Assembly: GCF_014851865.1 (NCBI RefSeq)
Contig: NZ_JACVAM010000003.1
Coordinates: 124,001-188,000, forward strand
DNA: 64,000 bases
DNA from: Pseudomonas sp. PDM16
Lineage (GTDB): Bacteria; Pseudomonadota; Gammaproteobacteria; Pseudomonadales; Pseudomonadaceae
Direction of reading: 5' to 3'
A model generated the notes under the pieces. The model was given only the letters and a program-made list of their open reading frames with translations, did not search any database and was not told where the DNA came from. Made by a program: the position numbers and the translations under genes. Positions 39,639-50,951 of the stretch are shown piece by piece; positions within the stretch are counted from its first letter, which is position 1; every line of letters begins with the position of its first letter.

Positions 39639-40802
39639 ATGGGCGAATTCGATTCCATCCGACCCTACGCCGACCACGAGGTCCCTGCCGTACTGGCGCG
39701 TCTGTTGAGCGACGACACCTTCCTCGGCACCCTGACCCGCTTCCGCTTCCCGCGCCTGGCCGGGCCATTCGGTTGGCTGCTCAAACCTCTTATAGCCCAT
39801 CGGCTGCGCCGCGAGGCAGCCGGTATCGATTCGGTAGACGCCCTGCAAACGCGCATTGAGCCCTATATCGACCGCACCGTAGAGCGCGCCACCGACGGCA
39901 TCACCTTCTCTGGGCTGGAACGTCTGAAGGCAGGTGCTCCGTACCTGTTCATGGCCAACCACCGCGACATCGTGATGGACCCGGCCTTCGTCAACTACGC
40001 CGTATTCCATGCCGAGCTGCCGACGCCACGCATCGCCATCGGTGACAATCTGCTGCAGCGCCCCTTCGTCAGCGACCTGATGCGTCTGAACAAGAGCTTC
40101 ATCGTGCACCGCAACGTGTCCGGTCGGCGCGAGAAGCTGGCGGCCTTCCAGCTGCTGTCGGCGTACATCAATCACTCGATCCGCGAGGAAGGCCAGTCGA
40201 TCTGGATCGCCCAGGCCGAAGGCCGAGCCAAGGACGGTGACGACCGTACCGATTCGGCGATCCTCAAGATGTTCCATATGAGCCGCAAGGAAGAGCCGTT
40301 TGCCGAGGCCCTGGCCGCGCTGAACCTGGTCCCGGTATCGATCAGCTACGAGTACGACCCCTGCGACCAGGCCAAGGCCCGCGAGCTGCAAATCCGTGCC
40401 AGCACCGGCAGCTACGAGAAGGCGCCGGGCGAGGACGATGCCAGCATCGCCCTGGGCATCACCGGCTACAAGGGCCGCGTTCACGTACAGTTCGGCGAAC
40501 CAGTGCGCGCCGGCTTCGAGGATGCCAAGCAACTGGCAGCACTGATGGACGAGCATATCCTCGGTGGCTACCGGCTGTTCCCGGTGCACTACCTGGCCTA
40601 CGCCCAGTGGGAGGAACGCGACGCAACGCTGGAGGTGCCAGCAGCCGATCAGCAGTTCCCCGCCGCAGAACTCGCCAAGGCCCGCGCGGAATGGCAGCGC
40701 CGTCTGGAGGTCTGCCCCGCCGAGCAGCGCCCCTGGCTGATCCGCCAGTACGCCACGCCAGTGCGCAATCAGTATCGGACCAAGGCTGGTCTACCGCTCT
40801 GA
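39639..40802 (+). CDS. PlsC-like acyltransferase
   Basis: This 387-residue protein has the acyltransferase motif ANHRDIVMDPA (HX4D form) and a later EGRAKDGDDRT block matching the substrate-binding motif of glycerolipid acyltransferases. No membrane segment is obvious. It probably transfers acyl chains to a lipid or lipid precursor, but the acceptor is unknown. Two adjacent ATGs occur; the second has better spacing from GAG. A strong terminator follows. Confidence 0.8.
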   Translation: MGEFDSIRPYADHEVPAVLARLLSDDTFLGTLTRFRFPRLAGPFGWLLKPLIAHRLRREAAGIDSVDALQTRIEPYIDRTVERATDGITFSGLERLKAGAPYLFMANHRDIVMDPAFVNYAVFHAELPTPRIAIGDNLLQRPFVSDLMRLNKSFIVHRNVSGRREKLAAFQLLSAYINHSIREEGQSIWIAQAEGRAKDGDDRTDSAILKMFHMSRKEEPFAEALAALNLVPVSISYEYDPCDQAKARELQIRASTGSYEKAPGEDDASIALGITGYKGRVHVQFGEPVRAGFEDAKQLAALMDEHILGGYRLFPVHYLAYAQWEERDATLEVPAADQQFPAAELAKARAEWQRRLEVCPAEQRPWLIRQYATPVRNQYRTKAGLPL

Positions 40803-40818
40803 GCCAATGCTGGAAAGC

Positions 40819-40845
40819 AAAACGGCAGCCGAGGCTGCCGTTTTT
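40819..40845. terminator. bidirectional terminator after the acyltransferase gene
   Basis: AACGGCAGCC (40821-40830) and GGCTGCCGTT (40833-40842) form a perfect stem flanked by A and T runs, serving convergent genes. Confidence 0.88.
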
Positions 40846-40861
40846 GTGTGCGCGGAAGAAC

Positions 40862-41140
40862 TCAGAAAACGGTACTGACCCACGACAGCATTAGCGCCCC
40901 CGCCAGCGTGGCGGAACCGAACACGTAGAAGAACTGGTTGATACGCTGGGTACGCTCATCCAGCAGGCTGGCGTCTGCATCCAGCTCGGCTTCCGCGGCC
41001 AGGCGGGCACCGGCACGCTGTTCGCGCAGGCGTGTTGCCAGCAACAGCCAACTGCCGGCGAGGGCGAAGAACAAGGCCAGGCCGTTGAGAATCTGGGAAG
41101 GAGAAGTCGAGAACAGGTTCCAGAGGTACTGCAGGGACAC
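40862..41140 (-). CDS. small membrane protein of unknown function
   Basis: This 92-residue protein starts at a GTG preceded by GAGGTGA. It has a hydrophobic helix (ILNGLALFFALAGSWLLLAT), a charged middle with heptad-like Ala/Glu/Leu, and a second hydrophobic helix near the C terminus (FYVFGSATLAGALMLSW). In-frame starts further upstream lack ribosome sites. No family recognised. Confidence 0.68.
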   Translation of the reverse strand: MSLQYLWNLFSTSPSQILNGLALFFALAGSWLLLATRLREQRAGARLAAEAELDADASLLDERTQRINQFFYVFGSATLAGALMLSWVSTVF

Positions 41141-41483
41141 GTGAATCACCTCAACTACGAAAACGATGCACCATCGACAGGAAAATAGCGGCACCAGATG
41201 CAGGCACGGGAGAAGACAAGGCTCTGTCATCGGCCTCACAGCCATTCGTCGGAGCACCAGAAATGAGCAACGCTTCGCTGCGAGGGGCGCCAGGCGCCGC
41301 AATTAGCGGGCGGCAGTCTACTGGATGCGCCTAGGTTATGAATTCTATTCCGACGAGCGACAGTGCTTATCACCAATCTGTCTGAAAACCGTCATCCACC
41401 TGGCCTAGGGTTTGTTTCTCCATAGGTGACTCATCAGTCACCTGTCGTGACGGAGCAACACCCTTAACAGCGGAGGAACCGCC
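41141..41483. other. intergenic region with one palindrome
   Basis: This 343-base gap separates two divergent small genes and should hold both promoters. The only clear structure is AGGTGACT-CATC-AGTCACCT (41424-41443), a perfect 8-bp-arm inverted repeat about 40 bases before the next start codon. A GGCGCC-rich hairpin is seen near 41283-41298. No other gene seen. Confidence 0.5.
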
Positions 41484-41690
41484 ATGCTGAACCCACAACC
41501 TGTTGACCGCGACTACCTCATCGACTCGCTGGACGAAGTGGAGGCCGTGGTAGATGAACTGTCCTTCAATGTGCAGGACCACCACTGGCTGGTGTACTGC
41601 GCACTCGGTGGTCACGAGCACTACGACCTGCCGGATATCGACCAGCGCACCGGCTTCAGCATGCCCGAGCTCTACGCTGAAGCAGCCTGA
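41484..41690 (+). CDS. small acidic protein of unknown function
   Basis: This 68-residue protein (MLNPQPVDRDYLIDSLDEVE...) is strongly acidic with a run of His and Tyr around HHWLVYCALGGHEHYDLPD. The start follows GCGGAGGA. It stands alone between a palindrome and a bidirectional terminator, so it appears to be its own transcription unit. No family recognised. Confidence 0.72.
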   Translation: MLNPQPVDRDYLIDSLDEVEAVVDELSFNVQDHHWLVYCALGGHEHYDLPDIDQRTGFSMPELYAEAA

Positions 41691-41715
41691 TTCACGGAGC
41701 CTCACAAACGCCCAT

Positions 41716-41743
41716 AAAAAAGCCCGGCAGTTGCCGGGCTTTT
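41716..41743. terminator. bidirectional terminator
   Basis: AAAAGCCCGGCA (41718-41729) and TGCCGGGCTTTT (41732-41743) form a perfect 12-bp stem between convergent genes. Confidence 0.9.
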
Positions 41744-41759
41744 CGTTACTGGGTATGGC

Positions 41760-42347
41760 TTATTGCTGGCCGAGCATCTGGCCGATGGTCGGGTCCTTGA
41801 AGGCACGGGTCAGCGCATCGCTGAGCACGTCGGACACCAGCTTGGTGTTGGTCTCCTGGTTCGGCGCCATGCCGAAACGCTGGTTCAGCGAAGCACCGTA
41901 GCGCCCGCTGTAGCGGCGCGCACTGTTCTGCACGTCGGCACGGATGCTGGCACTGATATCGGCCTCGGTGACGTAGCTGCCTTCCTTCGGCGACTGGTAC
42001 TTCAGTTCGGCCAGGGTCAGGGTCAATTGCGGGGCGTTGTAGGCGTTCGGGCTCGGAGTGAAGCCGAGCAGACGCACTGCCGCTTCGGCCTCGGCCTGCA
42101 GGCGCGGCAGGATGTCTTGCCCCTGGACGCTGATGGCACTGGTTTCCGGGTAGAGACCACCGCGAGTGCCAAGCACCGGCGACTGGCGACCGTCGACCAC
42201 CCGCACCACCACCGGCTGGCCCTGGCCCACGGCAACCAGCGCAGAGGTCAGTTTTGGCTGCGGACGCAGCTGCTGTGGGCTGTGAGCACAACCGACGAGG
42301 GCAACGCCGAGTGCGGCTACCAGACCGAACAACAGATGTTTCTTCAT
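41760..42347 (-). CDS. YajG-family lipoprotein
   Basis: This 195-residue lipoprotein has a short basic N terminus (MKKHLL), a hydrophobic stretch and the lipobox LVGC (Cys20). The mature part resembles YajG proteins (VVVRVVDGRQSPVLGTRGG, LTLTLAELKYQ). Asp is not at +2 (C-A-H-S), consistent with outer-membrane sorting. GGAGA precedes the start. Function unknown. Confidence 0.8.
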   Translation of the reverse strand: MKKHLLFGLVAALGVALVGCAHSPQQLRPQPKLTSALVAVGQGQPVVVRVVDGRQSPVLGTRGGLYPETSAISVQGQDILPRLQAEAEAAVRLLGFTPSPNAYNAPQLTLTLAELKYQSPKEGSYVTEADISASIRADVQNSARRYSGRYGASLNQRFGMAPNQETNTKLVSDVLSDALTRAFKDPTIGQMLGQQ

Positions 42348-42512
42348 GGGCGATCTCCAGAAAGGTGGCGGCGGAAAATGGCCGGCAGTATACCCACCGC
42401 TCCGCTGTGCCGACAGCTGTGTTTCTGACCGCACAAAGCCCGCAGCGGTTCCTGTCACGACCCTGTCACGCCGGCATGCGATAAGACTCCTGCCACTCAG
42501 GAGGATTGATCG

Positions 42513-42746
42513 ATGATGAGTCTGTGGTCCCTGCTCACACCACGTGCACGCAAGCGCTGTTTCGCCCTGCTGGATGCTTCAGGCATTTGTCGCGCCCTGC
42601 GCGAAGCCCATGAGCAACCGGGTGAACCGGACTGGGTGGAGGTGCATGAGCTGCGTAGCCAGTGGCTTGGCCAGACACTGCCGCTGGAAGCCATGGTCGC
42701 GCCCCGCCACATCGGCCTGCGTCCGCGCCCTGTCCTTGCCGCCTGA
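42513..42746 (+). CDS. small conserved hypothetical protein
   Basis: This 77-residue protein (MMSLWSLLTPRARKRCFALLD...) has a basic amphipathic N terminus and no signal or membrane segment. AGGAGG lies 8 bases before the first ATG; a second ATG follows immediately. It lies between a lipoprotein gene and a terminator shared with mqo. No function suggested. Confidence 0.65.
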   Translation: MMSLWSLLTPRARKRCFALLDASGICRALREAHEQPGEPDWVEVHELRSQWLGQTLPLEAMVAPRHIGLRPRPVLAA

Positions 42747-42757
42747 CCAACAGGCAT

Positions 42758-42786
42758 GAAAAAGCCGCCCGAGGGCGGCTTTTTTC
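42758..42786. terminator. bidirectional terminator before mqo
   Basis: AAAAAGCCGCCC (42759-42770) pairs with GGGCGGCTTTTT (42773-42784) between convergent genes. Confidence 0.9.
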
Positions 42787-42802
42787 GTTACCGGCGCAGC
42801 AC

Positions 42803-44290
42803 TCAGGCGAGTTGCAACGCCTTGGAGGTCTGCTCGGACACACTGCGGTACAGCGCAGCATCGTCCTCGAGGACCTTCTCGCGGGCCGGGAAGATCTCCT
42901 GCAACTTGGCAGTCCAGGCCTCGCTCTTGGCCTGCGCACCGAAGCAGCGCTCGATCAGGTTGAGCATGATCGATACGGTGACCGACGCACCCGGCGAGGC
43001 ACCCAGCAGGGCGGCGATGGAGCCGTCCTCGGCCGCCACCAGTTCGGTGCCGAACTGCAGGATGCCGCCCTTCTTGGCGTCCTTCTTGATGATCTGCACG
43101 CGCTGGCCAGCGATTTCGAGGCGCCAGTCGGCCGGGTTCAGATCCGGGTAGAACTTGCGCAGGGAGTCCAGGCGCTGTTCCGGCGACTGCAGCACTTCCT
43201 TGATCAGGTAGCGAGTCAGGTCGAAGTTGTCGCGGGCCACGGCCAGCATCGGGCCGATGTTGCTCGGACGGACCGACAGCGGCAGGTCGAGGAACGAGCC
43301 GTACTTGAGGAACTTGGTAGTGAAGCCCGCATAGGGGCCGAACAGCAGCGAGGTCTTGCCATCCACCACGCGGGTGTCCAGGTGCGGCACGGACATGGGC
43401 GGCGCGCCCACTTCGGCCTGGCTGTAGACCTTGGCCTGGTGCTGCTTGACCACTTCCGGGTTGTCGCAACGCAGCCACTGGCCGCTGACCGGGAAGCCGC
43501 CGAAGCCCTTGCCTTCCTCGATGCCGGACATCTGCAGCAGCGGCAGTGCGCCGCCACCGGCGCCAAGGAACACGAAACGAGCCTTGATCTCGCGCTGCTC
43601 ACCGCTCTTGGTGTTCTTGACCTCGGCACTCCAGCCGTCGGCGGTGCGCTTGAGGCCGGTGACCTTCTGGCTGTAGCTGACGGTGGTATTGCCCTGCTGC
43701 GCGAGGTACTGCAGCAGCTGGTTGGTCAGGGCGCCGAAGTTGACGTCGGTGCCGTTCAGCGCGCGGGTCGCGGCGATGCGTTCGTTGGCATCGCGGCCCT
43801 GCATCATCAGCGGCATCCACTCCGCCATGGCGGCCTTGTCTTCGGTGTACTCCATGTCGGCGAACGCGTGGTGCTGGCTCAACGCGGCATGGCGGGTCTT
43901 GAGGAAACCGATGTCCTTGTCACCGCGCACGAAGCTCAGGTGCGGTACAGGGTTGATGAAATTCTTCGGTGAGCCGAAGCCGCTCTTGCCGCACAGGTAC
44001 GACCAGAACTGCTTGGAAACCTCGAACTGGGTGTTGATATGCACCGCTTTCTTGATGTCCACCGAACCATCGGCCGCCTGCGGCGTGTAGTTCAGCTCGC
44101 AGAGGCCGGCGTGGCCGGTACCCGCATTGTTCCACGGGTTGGAGCTTTCGATGGCACCAGAAGAACGCAGCTCGGCGATCTCCAGCTTCAGATTGGGGTC
44201 CAGCTCCTTGAGCAGCACCGCCAGGGTGGCGCTCATGATGCCGGCCCCGACCAGCAGCACATCCACGGTTTCGTGATTGACTTGCGTCAT
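42803..44290 (-). CDS. mqo: malate:quinone oxidoreductase
   Basis: This 495-residue FAD enzyme oxidises malate and passes electrons to quinone at the membrane, replacing or backing up malate dehydrogenase. The N-terminal dinucleotide-binding motif [30 protein letters not shown] and [15 protein letters not shown] are typical. Pseudomonads often have two Mqo proteins; the position beside hpt-upp corresponds to the mqoB locus as I recall it. GGAGAAG precedes the start. Confidence 0.95.
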   Translation of the reverse strand: MTQVNHETVDVLLVGAGIMSATLAVLLKELDPNLKLEIAELRSSGAIESSNPWNNAGTGHAGLCELNYTPQAADGSVDIKKAVHINTQFEVSKQFWSYLCGKSGFGSPKNFINPVPHLSFVRGDKDIGFLKTRHAALSQHHAFADMEYTEDKAAMAEWMPLMMQGRDANERIAATRALNGTDVNFGALTNQLLQYLAQQGNTTVSYSQKVTGLKRTADGWSAEVKNTKSGEQREIKARFVFLGAGGGALPLLQMSGIEEGKGFGGFPVSGQWLRCDNPEVVKQHQAKVYSQAEVGAPPMSVPHLDTRVVDGKTSLLFGPYAGFTTKFLKYGSFLDLPLSVRPSNIGPMLAVARDNFDLTRYLIKEVLQSPEQRLDSLRKFYPDLNPADWRLEIAGQRVQIIKKDAKKGGILQFGTELVAAEDGSIAALLGASPGASVTVSIMLNLIERCFGAQAKSEAWTAKLQEIFPAREKVLEDDAALYRSVSEQTSKALQLA

Positions 44291-44356
44291 TAACGCTTCT
44301 CCAAGATCTGCAGTACCAAGCCGCTGACATCGGCCTTTTGAGCCGCGCACCGACGT

Positions 44357-44623
44357 CTAATCACTGACAGCCAGACGGGTGTCTGGAGCTTCGGAGGGGC
44401 TCGTACCCTGGCCGATGACTTGGCCTGAACGGTCCCGAGCAACCTCGTCCGGCGCGTACAGCCTGTGGGCAATCCGCGCGTTCAATTCGTCGTTTTCCCC
44501 GATCTTCATCAGCATCTCGTGGCAAGCGCAAAAAGCGCTCCAGGCCAGCCGCGCCGCCGGGTCGGGAGTTTTCCGGCGCGCACGATACCACTATTGCCGC
44601 AAGCTCAGTCGCAAAAAATGCAC
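44357..44623 (-). pseudogene. small reading frame interrupted by an amber codon
   Basis: From a GTG at 44623 the frame reads VHFLRLSLRQ, then TAG at codon 11 (44593-44591), then WYRARRKTPDPAARLAW and on to LAVSD and a TAG at 44357. The whole is 88 codons. Both sides look like coding sequence, and P. aeruginosa, as I recall, has a small gene between mqoB and the next gene. It may be a nonsense-mutated gene, or a shorter protein started at the ATG at 44515 or 44509, neither with a good ribosome site. Confidence 0.45.
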
Positions 44624-44654
44624 GAACCCCGGCAGACGGTCATTTTTCCTACGT

Positions 44655-44945
44655 TTATCCAGCTTTTGCCGCGTTTATCGCGTCGATGTAGGGCTCGGCC
44701 AGACGCTGGTCCTTGATCAGGGCAACGAAATCCTGACCCTGTGCGTCCTTGGCGTGCAGGTCGAAACCAGCATCCTTGAAGAAGGTCAGGAAGCGTTCGA
44801 AATCGTCGATGCGCAGGCTGCGGTAGGCCTTGACCAGTTTGTGCAGGGAAGGTGGCGTGTCGTCGGCCGGCTCGACCGAGAGGAACAGCTTGATCGCGTC
44901 GTCGCCGATCTCTTCGCCAATCACCTGTTTCTTGTCTTTACGCAT
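44655..44945 (-). CDS. conserved hypothetical protein (PA4642-like)
   Basis: This 96-residue soluble protein (MRKDKKQVIGEEIGDDAIKLFLS) is charged and probably all-helical. It resembles the small protein found beside mqo in P. aeruginosa. TTGGAG precedes the start; an ATG 12 bases upstream is less well placed. Residues such as DDFERFLTFFKDAGFDLHAKDAQG recall an ankyrin-like or short helical hairpin, but this is not enough to assign function. Confidence 0.78.
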   Translation of the reverse strand: MRKDKKQVIGEEIGDDAIKLFLSVEPADDTPPSLHKLVKAYRSLRIDDFERFLTFFKDAGFDLHAKDAQGQDFVALIKDQRLAEPYIDAINAAKAG

Positions 44946-45396
44946 CACGCACTCCAACTCGCAGCGAACTCATACGGGGCCGGCAGTTTACCCGCGCCCA
45001 GTCCGTCGCTCAACGCGACTAAAGATGCGTATTCAGACTTCGCAGTGCGTCTTCACCCAGACCGGGTAGTCGACGAAGCAAGGTAAGTTCTGGCGCAGCC
45101 CCCAGACCTGCCAGCCCCAGCAGGCGGCTGCAGAGAGCGCGGCTGCGCCATCAGGGGCTCAGCCTCGTCGCAGGAAAGGCTGGCGCGACGGGGTGAAAAC
45201 AGGCGCCGAGCTACAGGCTGAGGAGTGGTTTGCTCATGCGATGCAGCCCGGTTGCGTCAGTGCGATAACTCGCCAGCCTCGCCCACCCAATAAGCGAACG
45301 GAGCGCGCGCTGGGATACCACGGCCTATGGATTGGTCTTGCTCAGAGCCTCTCCAGCTGAAACAGCGCCAAGTAAACTCGACAGATCCTTGCGGGA
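44946..45396. other. 451-base stretch without a recognisable gene
   Basis: Neither strand gives a convincing coding frame. Only weak features are seen, such as a 5-bp hairpin GATCC/GGATC (45383-45398) beside the hpt stop. In P. aeruginosa two further hypothetical genes lie about here, so this may be decayed sequence, but no remnant is clear. Confidence 0.4.
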
Positions 45397-45954
45397 TCAG
45401 AGGCCTTTGACGGCGAAGATACCGGCGGCGTTGCGCCAGTAGCCCTTGTAGTCCATGCCGTAGCCAAAGATGAAGCGGTCTTCGCAGGACAGGCCGACGT
45501 AATCGGCCTTGAGGTCCGGACGGGCCTTGCGGTCGTGGTCCTTGTCGATCAACACGGCGGTGTGCACCGCGCGGGCACCAGCGTGCTTGCAGAACTCGAT
45601 GATGGCCGACAGGGTGTGACCCTCGTCGAGGATGTCGTCAATGATCAGCACTTCGCGATCGATGAAGGAGATTTCCGGCTTGGCCTTCCAGAACAACTCG
45701 CCGCCAGTGGTTTCGCTGCGGTAGCGGGTGGCGTGCAGGTAAGACAGCTCCAGCGGGAAATTCAGCTTGGTCAGCAGCTTGCCGGCGAAGATCAGGCCGC
45801 CATTCATCACGCAGAACACCACCGGATTGCGCTCGGCCAGCTCCGCGCTGATGATCGCACCGACCTGGGCGATGGCCGCCTCGACCTGTGCCTCGGTGAA
45901 CAGGCAATCGGCTTCGGCCATGATTTGGCGAATGTGGGCGAGATCGGCGGACAT
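45397..45954 (-). CDS. hpt: hypoxanthine-guanine phosphoribosyltransferase
   Basis: This 185-residue purine-salvage enzyme makes IMP or GMP from the base and PRPP. The PRPP-binding signature [14 protein letters not shown] lies at residues 102-115. The start [10 protein letters not shown] follows CGGAGCG; much longer in-frame readings upstream run through intergenic sequence and are rejected. It is divergent from upp with 262 bases between starts. Confidence 0.93.
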   Translation of the reverse strand: MSADLAHIRQIMAEADCLFTEAQVEAAIAQVGAIISAELAERNPVVFCVMNGGLIFAGKLLTKLNFPLELSYLHATRYRSETTGGELFWKAKPEISFIDREVLIIDDILDEGHTLSAIIEFCKHAGARAVHTAVLIDKDHDRKARPDLKADYVGLSCEDRFIFGYGMDYKGYWRNAAGIFAVKGL

Positions 45955-46216
45955 GGCGCGCTCCGGGGAGAAAAAGAACTGGTTAAAAAATGGCCGGCAA
46001 AGGTACTCAGATGGACGTCCGAGGGCAAGCCCGGCGGCGGAATTTCTGACCGTTCGCCCAGGGGAGACGCTACACTGCGCGCCTTTAGCGCCGGAGGCCG
46101 CAGCGTGGCGTGAAGCCGCGACAATCGGTCCTCCACCTGCGCGACAAAACGCCAGCCGCCCCTGGCATGAGCAGTGCTTTACTCTAGCCAGAATTCCTCG
46201 CCCCGGAGACCCCTGC

Positions 46217-46855
46217 ATGCCCATCCGTGAGATCCGCCATCCGCTGATCCGTCACAAGATCGGTCTGATGCGCCGCGCCGACATCAGCACCAAGAACTTC
46301 CGCGAACTGGCCCAGGAAGTGGGCGCCCTGCTCACTTACGAGGCGACCAACGACCTGCCGCTGGAAAACTACGAGATCGCGGGCTGGGCCGGGCCGGTGC
46401 AGGTCGAGAAGATCGCCGGCAAGAAGATCACCGTGGTGCCGATCCTGCGTGCCGGCATCGGCATGCTCGACGGCGTGCTCAGCCTGGTGCCGGGCGCCAA
46501 GGTCAGCGCCGTGGGCATCGCGCGTAACGAAGAGACTCTGCAGGCACACACCTACCTGGAGAAGCTGGCGCCGGAAATCGACGAGCGGCTGGCGCTGATC
46601 GTCGACCCGATGTTGGCAACCGGCGGCTCCATGGTCGCCACCATCGACCTGCTGAAGAAGGCCGGCTGCAAGGAAATCCGCGCCATGGTGCTGGTCGCCG
46701 CGCCCGAGGGCATCAAGAAGGTGGAGGATGCCCACCCGGACGTGACCATCTATACCGCCTCCATCGATCAGTGTCTCAACGAGCACGGTTACATCATTCC
46801 CGGCCTCGGTGATGCCGGCGACAAGATCTTCGGTACCAAGCAGAAGGACGCCTGA
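46217..46855 (+). CDS. upp: uracil phosphoribosyltransferase
   Basis: This 212-residue enzyme makes UMP from uracil and [18 protein letters not shown], the PRPP loop [16 protein letters not shown] and the uracil-binding end [13 protein letters not shown] are all present. GGAGAC precedes the start. The uracil permease gene begins 2 bases after the stop, so the pair is one transport-and-salvage operon. Confidence 0.97.
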   Translation: MPIREIRHPLIRHKIGLMRRADISTKNFRELAQEVGALLTYEATNDLPLENYEIAGWAGPVQVEKIAGKKITVVPILRAGIGMLDGVLSLVPGAKVSAVGIARNEETLQAHTYLEKLAPEIDERLALIVDPMLATGGSMVATIDLLKKAGCKEIRAMVLVAAPEGIKKVEDAHPDVTIYTASIDQCLNEHGYIIPGLGDAGDKIFGTKQKDA

Positions 46856-46857
46856 GC

Positions 46858-48120
46858 ATGAGCGAGTACAACGACCCGCTGCCGCGGCAGATACTCTCGG
46901 GCGCGCAAATGCTCTTCGTCGCCTTTGGTGCACTGGTACTGATGCCGCTGATCACCGGCATGGACCCCAACGTGGCGCTGTTCACCGCCGGCATCGGCAC
47001 TCTGCTGTTCCAGCTGGCCACCGGGCGCCAGGTGCCGGTGTTTCTAGCATCGTCGTTTGCCTTCATCGCGCCGATCATCGCCGCCAAGGGTGAGTTCGGC
47101 CTGCCGGCAGTGCTCGGCGGCGTGGTCGCCGCCGGCTTCGTCTACACCTTCCTCGGTCTGGCCGTGAAGCTGAAAGGCCCCGGTTTCATCGACCGCATCC
47201 TGCCGCCAGTGGTGATCGGCCCGGTGATCATCGCCATCGGCCTGGCCCTGTCGCCGGTCGCGGTGAACATGGCCATGGGCAAGACCGGCGATGCCGCCGC
47301 GCAACTGGTGCCCTACCAGACCGCCATGTTCATCTCCATGCCGGCGCTGATCACCACCCTGCTGGTAGCGGTGCTGGGCCGCGGCCTGTTCCGCCTGGTG
47401 CCGATCCTCGCCGGCATCGCGGTGGGCTGCATTCTCTCGGCCTTCTTCGGCGTGTTCGACACTACCGGCATCGCCGCCGCACCCTGGCTGGCCATCCCCA
47501 ACTTCGTCGCCCCCGAGTTCCACCTCGGCGCCATCCTGTACATGGTGCCGGTTGCCCTGGCCCCGGCCATCGAGCACATCGGCGGGGTGATCGCCGTCGG
47601 CACCGTTACCGGCAAGGACTTCGTGCGTAAGCCAGGCCTGCACCGCACGCTGCTCGGCGACGGCCTGGCCACCTCGGCCGCCGGCCTGTTCGGCGGCCCG
47701 CCCAACACCACCTACGCCGAAGTGACCGGCGCGGTCATGCTGACCAAGAGCTTCAACCCCAAGGTGATGACCTGGGCGGCGGTGTTCGCCATCCTGCTGG
47801 CCTTCGTCGGCAAGTTCGGCGCCGGCCTGCAAGCCATCCCGGTTCCGGTAATGGGCGGCATCCTCTGCCTGCTGTTCGGCTCCATCGCCGTGGTTGGCCT
47901 GAACACCCTGATCCGCCACCAGGTGGACCTCTCCGAGGCACGCAACCTGATCATCGTCTCGGTGACGCTGGTGTTCGGCATCGGTGGCATGGTCATCGGC
48001 GGCAAGGAGTTCGCCCTCTCGGGCATCTCCCTGTGCGCCATCAGCGCCCTGGCCCTGAACCTGCTGCTGCCGGGTGGCACTGCCTGGCACAAGCACCCGC
48101 CGATCGATCCCGAGATCTGA
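46858..48120 (+). CDS. uraA: uracil permease
   Basis: This 420-residue NCS2-family uracil:proton symporter has about 14 hydrophobic segments. Family marks are ATGRQVPVFLASSFAFIAP near the N terminus and the conserved block VPVALAPAIEHIGGVIAVG with the transport Glu. NTTYAEVTGAVMLTKSFNP follows. It is coupled to upp. Confidence 0.96.
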   Translation: MSEYNDPLPRQILSGAQMLFVAFGALVLMPLITGMDPNVALFTAGIGTLLFQLATGRQVPVFLASSFAFIAPIIAAKGEFGLPAVLGGVVAAGFVYTFLGLAVKLKGPGFIDRILPPVVIGPVIIAIGLALSPVAVNMAMGKTGDAAAQLVPYQTAMFISMPALITTLLVAVLGRGLFRLVPILAGIAVGCILSAFFGVFDTTGIAAAPWLAIPNFVAPEFHLGAILYMVPVALAPAIEHIGGVIAVGTVTGKDFVRKPGLHRTLLGDGLATSAAGLFGGPPNTTYAEVTGAVMLTKSFNPKVMTWAAVFAILLAFVGKFGAGLQAIPVPVMGGILCLLFGSIAVVGLNTLIRHQVDLSEARNLIIVSVTLVFGIGGMVIGGKEFALSGISLCAISALALNLLLPGGTAWHKHPPIDPEI

Positions 48121-48125
48121 TCGCC

Positions 48126-48150
48126 AAGGCCCCGCTCGCGGGGCCTTTTT
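48126..48150 (+). terminator. upp-uraA terminator
   Basis: AAGGCCCCGC (48126-48135) pairs with GCGGGGCCTT (48138-48147), followed by Ts. Confidence 0.9.
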
Positions 48151-48286
48151 CATTGCGCCGCAGTCGCCAGTTTGGCGCTTTCACCCTCCTTGCGGTTCGC
48201 TCAGACAGCCCTGCTGATGCCATGCTGCGGCCATGCGCCCCACCGGGTTGGCTAGGCTTGCTGCATACATGGAATGAGGAGCCCGC

Positions 48287-49770
<1,484 letters not shown>

Positions 49771-49774
<4 letters not shown>

Positions 49775-50835
49775 AGACGCACGCGGTAGGCGCGATCGGC
49801 ATCGATCTCGCCGACACCGCCGGGAGTGCCGAGCAGCAGCTCGTTGCCCACCTGCACCACGCTGCTGAAGCTGGGCAGTTCGCTGTCCGGCGAGGCCTGC
49901 AGGCTCTCCAGCACACGGCCCTCGCCGTCGAAACGGAACACGTGGGGATAGCGGCTGGGCCGCGCCAGCAGCGCCGGTGGCAGGCGCGAAGCAACCTTGC
50001 GCAGGAACGGCCAGGGGCCCAGCGCATCGAGCACGGCCTTGCGCGGCGAGAAGAACGAGCACCAGTAGCTGCCGTCCGGGGCGATCGACAGATCACCAGG
50101 GAAGCCCGGCAGGTTGTCCAACAGCACCTCGCGCTGACCGCTGCGCGGGCCCTGTATCCACAGGCGAGTGATGCGGTAGGCACCGGTCTCGGCGACCAGC
50201 AGGTAGGACTCATCCGGGCTGAGCACCACACCGTTGGCGAACTGCAGGCCATCCATCACCCGATCGATGCGCCCGTCGATATAACGCACGAATACGCCAC
50301 CGTCGCCGCCGTGCTCCAGTAGGGCGCGCTTGTTGTCGGCCAGGCCCCAGCGGCTGGAAGCCTCGGTGAAAAACAGGCGGCCATCGCGGGCGACGAACAC
50401 ATCGTTGAGGAAGGTGAAGCGCTGCTGGGCGTCGCTCTGCACCACGACCTGCGCCTGCCCCTCGGGAGACACGCGCCAGACCTTGGCGTTGGCCTCGTCG
50501 GCCGCGTACAGACTGCCGTCCGGGCCGAAGTTCATGCCCACCGGACGCCCGGCCAGGCTGACGAAGGTCTGCGCCGCTTGCCCCGCCTGCCAGCGCAGGA
50601 TGCGCCCGTCGCCGATACCGCTGTAGCGCCGGCCCTGGTCATCCACCGCCACGGTGTCCGGGCCGTCCAGGCCAGACTGCTCCAGCACCGCGCCATCCAG
50701 CCGGGTATTGGCTGCCCACACGCCTTCGGCCTTGGGCACCGGGCCGGGCTGCCAGGCCACCGGTTGCAATGGCGTGGGCCAGAACAGCAGATGGCTGATG
50801 CCGGCGAGTACAGCCAATAACAGCAGTTTGCGCAT
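49771..50835 (-). CDS. exported SMP-30/strictosidine-synthase-like protein
   Basis: This 354-residue protein has an N-terminal signal or anchor (MRKLLLLAVLAGISHLLFW). A six-bladed beta-propeller of the SMP-30/gluconolactonase and strictosidine synthase type follows, with GPDTVAVDDQGRRYSGIGDG, GMNFGPDGSLYAAD and NGVVLSPDESYLLVAETG. Such proteins are often calcium-dependent lactonases or arylesterases. The adjacent Baeyer-Villiger enzyme would make esters or lactones, so a lactone-opening role is attractive but unproven. Both genes end in the same CTAG. Confidence 0.82.
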
Positions 50836-50951
50836 GGCGATGTTCCTTGTCGTTGTTATGCCTGCAGCCTAATCCAGGCGCGTCTCGAACGGAGGTTCCC
50901 GCTGTGCCTATGACTGTCCAGGGACCGCCACCGACTCGGAGACCCTTCGCC

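Noticed and set aside
44361..44591. 76-residue frame starting at GTG in the mqo upstream gap
   Set aside because: It overlaps, out of frame, the better-looking interrupted frame reported at 44357-44623, and has Arg/Pro/Gly-rich shadow composition.
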